A stretch of DNA of 5,661 nt, taken from assembly GCA_044373665.1 (NCBI GenBank), contig JBIPNH010000141.1, forward strand, positions 1 through 5,661, in the 5' to 3' direction. The position numbers were made by a program, and so were the translations under genes. Source of the stretch: JABMMZ01 sp044373665. GTDB lineage: Bacteria; Bacteroidota; Bacteroidia; NS11-12g; UBA955. Under the pieces are notes generated by a model. That model had not been told where the DNA came from and made no database searches. It saw only the letters and a program-made list of their open reading frames with translations. Shown here piece after piece: positions 1 to 2,740 of the stretch; the first letter of the stretch is position 1, and every line of letters begins with the position of its first letter.

Positions 1-8
1 AACTTTAT

Positions 9-38
9 TTTGTGAATTAATTTTTTGTATTACATTTG
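9..38 (+). promoter_or_regulatory. Bacteroidota-type promoter of the tRNA-Glu gene
   Basis: A perfect match to the Bacteroidota -7 box TANNTTTG (TACATTTG) lies at 31-38. A TTTG at 9-12, 18 bases upstream, fits the -33 element of the primary sigma factor in this phylum. Transcription would start around 43-47, leaving a leader of under 20 bases before the mature tRNA end at 63. The sequence match is direct; the start site is inferred. Confidence 0.75.
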
Positions 39-62
39 CAAACCGAAAAACGGAAAATAGTT

Positions 63-137
63 GGCCCGTTCGTCTATCGGTTAGGACAAGCGGTTTTCAT
101 CCGCTAAAGAGGGGTTCGACTCCCCTACGGGCTACCA
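63..137 (+). tRNA. tRNA-Glu (anticodon TTC), CCA encoded
   Basis: A full cloverleaf can be folded by eye. The 7-bp acceptor stem pairs 63-69 with 127-133, with a G-T pair at the first position. The anticodon stem pairs 89-93 with 101-105 around the 7-base loop 94-100, so the anticodon is 96-98, TTC, which reads glutamate codons. The T stem AGGGG/CCCCT encloses the loop TTCGACT. Discriminator A134 is followed by an encoded CCA at 135-137. The D arm contains the GGTTAGGA pattern. The gene stands alone, with its own promoter upstream and a terminator 10 bases downstream. The CAT at 98-100 could be misread as a Met anticodon, but it is out of register in the loop. Confidence 0.97.
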
Positions 138-146
138 AAGGAAAAG

Positions 147-173
147 AACCACACTTCAAGTGTGGTTTTTTTT
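147..173 (+). terminator. Intrinsic terminator after tRNA-Glu
   Basis: AACCACAC (147-154) pairs with GTGTGGTT (160-167) around TTCAA, and the pairing can close further to a 10-bp arm around one base. The 3' arm runs straight into a T tract at 166-173. This is a textbook rho-independent terminator 10 bases after the CCA end, so it separates the tRNA from the downstream membrane-protein gene. Confidence 0.93.
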
Positions 174-237
174 GTTATACAGTATTTGTTTGTGCCTGAA
201 AATCAATAATTTTCCTTCTCTTTTCAACTTAAAATAC

Positions 238-245
238 TAATTTCG
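238..245 (+). promoter_or_regulatory. Weak -7-like box before the 69-residue gene
   Basis: TAATTTCG differs from TANNTTTG at one position and lies 13 bases before the ATG at 259. No convincing TTG -33 element is seen at the expected distance. The upstream terminator at 147-173 means the gene needs its own promoter, which is the main reason to list this weak match. Confidence 0.3.
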
Positions 246-258
246 AACTTTAGATAAA

Positions 259-468
259 ATGATGATTATTCTTGACATTTGGGGACCAGGATTGGCTTAT
301 GCCTTTGGAATTTTTCTCGTTATTATATTATTATTCCTATTGAATTTTACGCTTTTTTTGATTTATTTATTTAAAAACAAATACAAATTTGGTGCACTTT
401 TTACTCTTTTTCCCGTCATTGCAGTAACTTTATTTTTACTGAATTTGACCGCGATTCAAGGGAAATAA
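259..468 (+). CDS. Small two-helix membrane protein, function unknown
   Basis: This ORF encodes 69 residues, mostly hydrophobic. A short N-terminus (LDIWGPG, residues 5-11) precedes a first membrane helix at about residues 13-38. A basic turn KNKYK (39-43) is followed by a second helix at about 45-63 and a short tail ending QGK. By the positive-inside rule the KNKYK turn should be cytoplasmic, putting both ends outside. There are no catalytic or metal-binding residues. The start has two consecutive ATG codons (259 and 262) and no Shine-Dalgarno, which is usual in Bacteroidota. Its codons look normal for an A+T-rich genome. It lies alone between the tRNA terminator and a converging minus-strand gene. 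I do not recognise the family; similar 60-70-residue proteins are common hypothetical genes in flavobacteria. That it is coding is likely but not certain. Confidence 0.65.
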   Translation: MMIILDIWGPGLAYAFGIFLVIILLFLLNFTLFLIYLFKNKYKFGALFTLFPVIAVTLFLLNLTAIQGK

Positions 469-563
469 GTTTAAAACAACCTTTGATCATACTCTCTATT
501 TTCATTGTTTTTCAAATTTTGTTTCTTCTTTTTGATAGAAGAAAACATTCAAAATCTATATAA
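469..563. other. Intergenic A+T-rich spacer with a weak hairpin
   Basis: This spacer lies between two convergent genes. TTTCTTCT (522-529) pairs with AGAAGAAA (537-544) around a 7-base loop. The stem is only 8 bp, mostly A-T pairs, with no T tract on either strand, so it is at best a weak terminator. I see nothing else here. Confidence 0.4.
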
Positions 564-601
564 TTGTGCCTTTGTTGGTCTCGAGATGCGTGCGTGAACG
601 G
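564..601. repeat. Degenerate, shortened copy of the 1301-1503 repeat
   Basis: Two blocks match parts of the nested inverted repeat. TTGTGCCTTTGTTGGT (564-579) matches the complement of bases 1454-1469 at 15 of 16 positions. CTCGAGATGCG (580-590), continuing TGCGTGAACGG (591-601), matches 1478-1501 with one 2-base gap and two A-to-T changes. The blocks sit in the order and orientation expected if the central hairpin and the linking segment had been deleted. The copy lies between convergent genes, a typical place for REP-like sequences. It accounts for a spurious GTG-started frame beginning at 566. Confidence 0.6.
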
Positions 602-662
602 TTTTTTTTATTTTTAAAAATTTCAATAATTCTTTGCAAATTTCTTAAAACTTCGAATTCTC

Positions 663-1187
663 TTATTTTATTTCTAGCATTTTCAATAAAACTTCATGCA
701 TTTGTTCTATTTCTGACTTACTTTTCTTTTTACCTAAATAGGCAACCCCATAAAAAGAAAAAAACACTACCAATAAAAAAGGAACAAGCCACAAAATATC
801 AGAAGATTTTCCCAAGGATAAATTAGCACCTCCAATGATTAAAAGAAAAAAAATAGATACCCCAATAGTAATATAAAAAAACATAAACATTGTCCATACC
901 GGTGGCCTTGGCCCATACAAACCGCGAACATGAATGCTATTCTCATCCATTTTCTGAATAGTTAAAGTAAGTTGAGGGGACCAATAATGTCTTATATTAG
1001 GAGGAAAAAACAATGTGGCATACACTTCGTTTACCTCACCCTTACAAGGATTATTTTCTAATTTTAACCCTTTACTAAATAAGACAACAAAATCTTTGGC
1101 AGAAATTGGCATGTCAAAATGAAAACGAGGTCTAACTTGACTGATTGAAAAGTCCTCAGGTACTTTTTTGTAAATTTCTTCTTGCAT
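663..1187 (-). CDS. Conserved-looking membrane-anchored protein of unknown function
   Basis: This gene encodes 174 residues read leftwards, with ATG at 1187-1185 and TAA at 665-663. Residues 1-95 form a soluble domain rich in aromatic and beta-type segments, including PRFHFDMPIS (20-29) and RHYWSPQLTLTI (66-77). A GLYGPRPPVWTMFMFFY stretch (89-105) leads into the first membrane helix (about 98-120). A second helix spans about 131-151. The C-terminus is charged and helical (KKKSKSEIEQ, 153-162), so it is probably a short cytoplasmic coiled segment. There is no signal peptide, so the soluble domain is probably cytoplasmic, joined to the membrane by a hairpin of two helices. A good promoter is found just upstream. 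I have an impression that the GPxPxVWTxFMF pattern recurs in flavobacterial hypothetical proteins, but I know of no function. The open frame on the opposite strand (566-826) starts in a repeat and lacks protein character, so this strand is preferred. Confidence 0.85.
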   Translation of the reverse strand: MQEEIYKKVPEDFSISQVRPRFHFDMPISAKDFVVLFSKGLKLENNPCKGEVNEVYATLFFPPNIRHYWSPQLTLTIQKMDENSIHVRGLYGPRPPVWTMFMFFYITIGVSIFFLLIIGGANLSLGKSSDILWLVPFLLVVFFSFYGVAYLGKKKSKSEIEQMHEVLLKMLEIK

Positions 1188-1200
1188 AACTTAACTTATT

Positions 1201-1233
1201 CAAAACTAATAAAATAAATCTTTATTAAACCAA
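1201..1233 (-). promoter_or_regulatory. Bacteroidota-type promoter for the minus-strand membrane gene
   Basis: Read on the minus strand, TAGTTTTG (complement of 1201-1208) is a perfect TANNTTTG box. TTG (complement of 1231-1233) lies 22 bases upstream, within the usual spacing range. Transcription would start near 1194-1196, leaving only about 8 leader bases before the ATG at 1187. The position supports the chosen start. Confidence 0.65.
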
Positions 1234-1329
1234 TGTAAAAACTGATTTAAATCAATAATCACAAAATAAATCCGAATTAATCAATTCAAAATTGTCAAAA
1301 TCCCGCTCTCGCTAGCATCTTGCGAGTGA

Positions 1330-1385
1330 GCTCTTTCTTTGCCTCTGGCATCTCTTTTATTTATCTTCATATTTCTCGTATTTTA
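1330..1385. other. 56-base pyrimidine-rich segment interrupting the left arm
   Basis: This segment separates the left outer arm (ending 1329) from the left inner arm (starting 1386) and has no counterpart on the right. About four fifths of its bases on the + strand are C or T. It holds a tiny TGCC/GGCA hairpin (1340-1350). It could be an insertion into a once symmetrical element, or the remnant of a segment deleted from the right side. Confidence 0.6.
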
Positions 1386-1394
1386 TTGATTTAG

Positions 1395-1465
1395 GCCGTT
1401 GTTGGTGTTATCACCAACAACCTATTTTCGGTTAGCTTGTCGTTGGTGATAACACCAACAACGGC
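1395..1465. repeat. Perfect 24-bp inverted repeat made of self-palindromic arms
   Basis: Bases 1395-1418 are the exact reverse complement of 1442-1465. Within the left arm, GTTGTTGGTG (1398-1407) pairs with CACCAACAAC (1412-1421) around TTAT. Within the right arm, GTTGGTG (1442-1448) pairs with CACCAAC (1453-1459) around ATAA, with further outer pairs. The locus can therefore switch between a single 24-bp hairpin and two side-by-side hairpins. There is no T tract, so it is not an ordinary intrinsic terminator. Confidence 0.9.
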
Positions 1466-1523
1466 ACAAATCAATCACTCGCAAGATGCGAGCGAGAACG
1501 GAGGGCTTTAATTAGAATACTTT

Positions 1524-1555
1524 TTTGGACAATTAAGTAAAATGATTTAAATTTG
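1524..1555 (+). promoter_or_regulatory. Probable promoter of the mntA-hepT operon
   Basis: TAAATTTG (1548-1555) is a perfect TANNTTTG box, and TTTG (1524-1527) lies 20 bases upstream. The box ends only three bases before the ATG at 1559, so transcription would begin at or a few bases after the start codon and give a leaderless message. In such A+T-rich DNA a chance match is possible. A poorer alternative is TACTTTTT (1518-1525), which would allow a leader of about 27 bases but has no -33 partner. Confidence 0.45.
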
Positions 1556-1558
1556 AAT

Positions 1559-1861
1559 ATGAAAATAGACGAACCCAAAATAAAACAGATTCAAGAACTA
1601 TGTAAAGCTAGTAATGTGAAGTCTCTTTTTGCCTTTGGTTCGGTTACAAGAGACGATTTTAATGAGACTTCCGATATTGACTTAATTGTAGATTTTAATG
1701 AGAACGATCCTTTCAAATATACTGACCTATATTTTGATTTAAAATCCAAACTAGAATTGATGTTAAAAAGAAATGTCGATCTTTTGGAAGAGAGAGCGAT
1801 CAGAAATAGGTTATTTAAACAACAAATAGACAACACCAAGGTTAAAATTTATGGATTTTAA
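1559..1861 (+). CDS. mntA: MntA-type nucleotidyltransferase antitoxin
   Basis: This gene encodes 100 residues, a typical size for minimal nucleotidyltransferases. The signature GSX10DXD is complete: G27-S28, then D39 and D41 (TSDIDL, 37-42). The third acidic residue of the fold is D74 in NVDLLEE (72-78). Studied MntA proteins bind ATP and transfer AMP to a tyrosine of the partner HEPN toxin, silencing it; this is known for the family and inferred here. ATG 1559 is preferred because the protein then starts at the usual distance from the GS motif. An in-frame TTG at 1553 would add two residues but lies inside the likely -7 box. No Shine-Dalgarno is present. The stop overlaps the start of the toxin gene by 11 bases, implying translational coupling. 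It was probably moved horizontally with its partner, as such modules usually are. Confidence 0.93.
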   Translation: MKIDEPKIKQIQELCKASNVKSLFAFGSVTRDDFNETSDIDLIVDFNENDPFKYTDLYFDLKSKLELMLKRNVDLLEERAIRNRLFKQQIDNTKVKIYGF

Positions 1862-2189
1862 AATCAGAACTTGGTTATTGGATATACAGCAAAGTATAGA
1901 TGAGATTTTTATCTTCCTTGGAGATAATAGAGATTTCTTAGCCTATAAAACTGATATTAAAACAAAAAAGGCTGTAGAACGAAATCTTGAAATAATTAGT
2001 GAAGCCGTTAATCGAATTTTTAAAGAAGACCCTAATTTTAAATTAACAAATGCAAAAAACATTATTGGAACTAGAAACCGCATAATACATAGTTACGATA
2101 ATATTTCAGATGAAGTAATCTGGGCCATTGTTTGCCGTGAATTACCTAATCTCAAAAAACAGGTAGAGGCGTTTTTAAGCCAGGAATAG
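1851..2189 (+). CDS. hepT: HepT-type HEPN RNase toxin
   Basis: This gene encodes 112 residues and appears all-helical. The HEPN RNase motif RX4HXY is intact: R75, H80 and Y82 in RNRIIHSY (75-82). R and H are the catalytic pair of HEPN RNases, and the tyrosine is the residue adenylylated by MntA in studied pairs. The conserved helix ERNLEIISEAVNRI (43-56) is typical of this family (formerly DUF86). The protein probably dimerises to form the RNase site and cleaves RNA, with mRNA and tRNA both reported as targets for relatives. ATG 1851 lies inside the end of mntA, so the two are co-translated with the antitoxin first. In the well-studied Shewanella pair I recall the toxin coming first, so the order here is reversed, but both orders exist. 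All key residues are present, so the toxin should be active. Confidence 0.94.
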   Translation: MDFKIRTWLLDIQQSIDEIFIFLGDNRDFLAYKTDIKTKKAVERNLEIISEAVNRIFKEDPNFKLTNAKNIIGTRNRIIHSYDNISDEVIWAIVCRELPNLKKQVEAFLSQE

Positions 2190-2204
2190 TGATAACAATC
2201 ACTA
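2187..2204 (+). terminator. Small hairpin at the hepT stop codon
   Basis: TAGTGAT (2187-2193) pairs perfectly with ATCACTA (2198-2204) around AACA, and the hepT stop codon TAG forms the base of the stem. The stem is short and no T tract follows, so it may stabilise the 3' end or be a protein-binding palindrome rather than terminate transcription. Confidence 0.3.
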
Positions 2205-2226
2205 ATTATATTGATTCTAAAATAAA

Positions 2227-2250
2227 AAAAGCAATGTATTCTATGCTTTT
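2227..2250. terminator. Weak bidirectional terminator-like hairpin
   Basis: AAAAGCA (2227-2233) pairs with TGCTTTT (2244-2250) around a 10-base loop. The A tract before it (2224-2230) and the T tract at its end give terminator-like symmetry, but the stem has only two G-C pairs. It would lie between the toxin-antitoxin operon and the metal locus, only 14 bases before the next likely start codon. Confidence 0.3.
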
Positions 2251-2264
2251 ATCTGTTTATCTTC

Positions 2265-2648
2265 GTGCCGTTGAAAAAAACTATCGTCATATTGTTTCTT
2301 TTGGTTTTTGTAAGTTCTAATACTGAACTACATCAATTGCTGAAATTGCCAGTTTTGATGAATCACTATCTCGACCATTTGAAAATCAATCAGAAAGAAT
2401 CCTTTTTCAATTTCATCTCCGAACATTACTCTTCACACCCTGACCATTCGGACCAAGAACATCACAACCTCCCTTTCAAAACTACCGATTACGCTACCGT
2501 AAATTCTGTTTTGCCTTATGTGAACTCTCAACAGATTACCATCAACAGACCTCAATCTTTTTTTCTTAAAGTAACTCCCATTTATCAAGGGGTTATATAC
2601 TCTTCTGCTTTTTTGAGCAATATTTGGCAACCGCCCAAATTCGGTTAA
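2265..2648 (+). CDS. Exported histidine-rich small protein of the metal-efflux locus
   Basis: This gene encodes 127 residues from GTG 2265. The N-terminus is a signal peptide: LKKTIVILFLLVFVSS (3-18), with cleavage probable near residue 18-20. The mature part starts with ELHQLLKLP (21-29), followed by a histidine-rich stretch. Histidines lie at 23, 34, 38, 54, 58, 61, 66 and 67, with acidic residues between, and there is no cysteine. This composition suits loose binding of Zn, Co, Ni or Cu in the periplasm. From memory, proteins with this ELHQLLKLP segment commonly precede CzcA/CusA genes in Bacteroidota, and the pump gene here begins 92 bases later. A metal buffering or delivery role is inferred only. 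No in-frame ATG exists before the upstream stop (2223-2225), so the start is GTG 2265 or TTG 2271. The latter would begin M-K-K, a neater signal peptide. Confidence 0.8.
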   Translation: MPLKKTIVILFLLVFVSSNTELHQLLKLPVLMNHYLDHLKINQKESFFNFISEHYSSHPDHSDQEHHNLPFKTTDYATVNSVLPYVNSQQITINRPQSFFLKVTPIYQGVIYSSAFLSNIWQPPKFG

Positions 2649-2663
2649 TACTATTCTGAAAAC

Positions 2664-2704
2664 TGTCTTTATTTAGACAAAAATCCCACTGTTAGTTCCC
2701 ACTG
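2664..2704 (+). other. Spacer before czcA with a hairpin and a direct repeat
   Basis: TGTCT (2664-2668) pairs with AGACA (2675-2679). TCCCACTG occurs twice, at 2684-2691 and 2697-2704, 13 bases apart. These could be a regulator-binding region between the two metal genes, or chance. No good TANNTTTG box is seen before the pump gene, which favours co-transcription with the upstream small gene. Confidence 0.3.
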
Positions 2705-2740
2705 ACCGTGTTTTATTTATTTCATTAACCGCAAAAAAAA

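Larger units (their letters stand above)
1301..1503. repeat. Nested inverted-repeat element (REP/MITE-like)
   Basis: Two pairs of inverted arms share one centre. The outer arms, 1304-1329 and 1475-1500, match at 24 of 26 positions. The inner arms, 1386-1418 and 1442-1474, match at 31 of 33, with a perfect 24-bp core (1395-1418 against 1442-1465) around a 23-base centre. On the right the inner and outer arms abut; on the left a 56-base pyrimidine-rich segment (1330-1385) separates them. Each arm also contains its own hairpin, so the DNA could form one long stem or several short ones. No ORF of note and no clear target-site duplication are visible. It sits between two divergent promoters. REP-type elements moved by REP-associated tyrosine transposases have comparable palindromic modules, but that link is inference; a degenerate copy at 564-601 supports a dispersed family. 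Confidence 0.85.

Noticed and set aside
98..100. CAT in the tRNA loop, suggesting tRNA-Met
   Set aside because: With the 5-bp anticodon stem in place, positions 34-36 are TTC; CAT would be out of register.
63..137. The tRNA-Glu gene as an attachment site of an integrated element
   Set aside because: I see no second copy of the tRNA 3' end and no integrase gene in the window.
522..544. Hairpin as a terminator for the 69-residue gene or the opposite gene
   Set aside because: It is mostly A-T pairs, and no T tract follows on either strand.
566..826. An 86-residue + strand frame starting with GTG
   Set aside because: It starts inside a degenerate repeat, overlaps the opposite-strand gene with better protein character and a promoter, and has a low-complexity lysine-rich tail.
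1301..1503. A CRISPR array or insertion sequence
   Set aside because: There are no regularly spaced direct repeats and no transposase frame; the structure is a pair of nested inverted arms.
1553..1558. TTG 1553 as the mntA start
   Set aside because: ATG follows two codons later, and the TTG lies within the probable -7 box.
1591..1839. An 82-residue minus-strand frame
   Set aside because: It lies wholly inside mntA, whose motifs are unmistakable; the antisense frame is a codon-bias shadow.
2433..2630. A 65-residue minus-strand frame
   Set aside because: It lies inside the histidine-rich protein gene, on the opposite strand, with no recognisable features.
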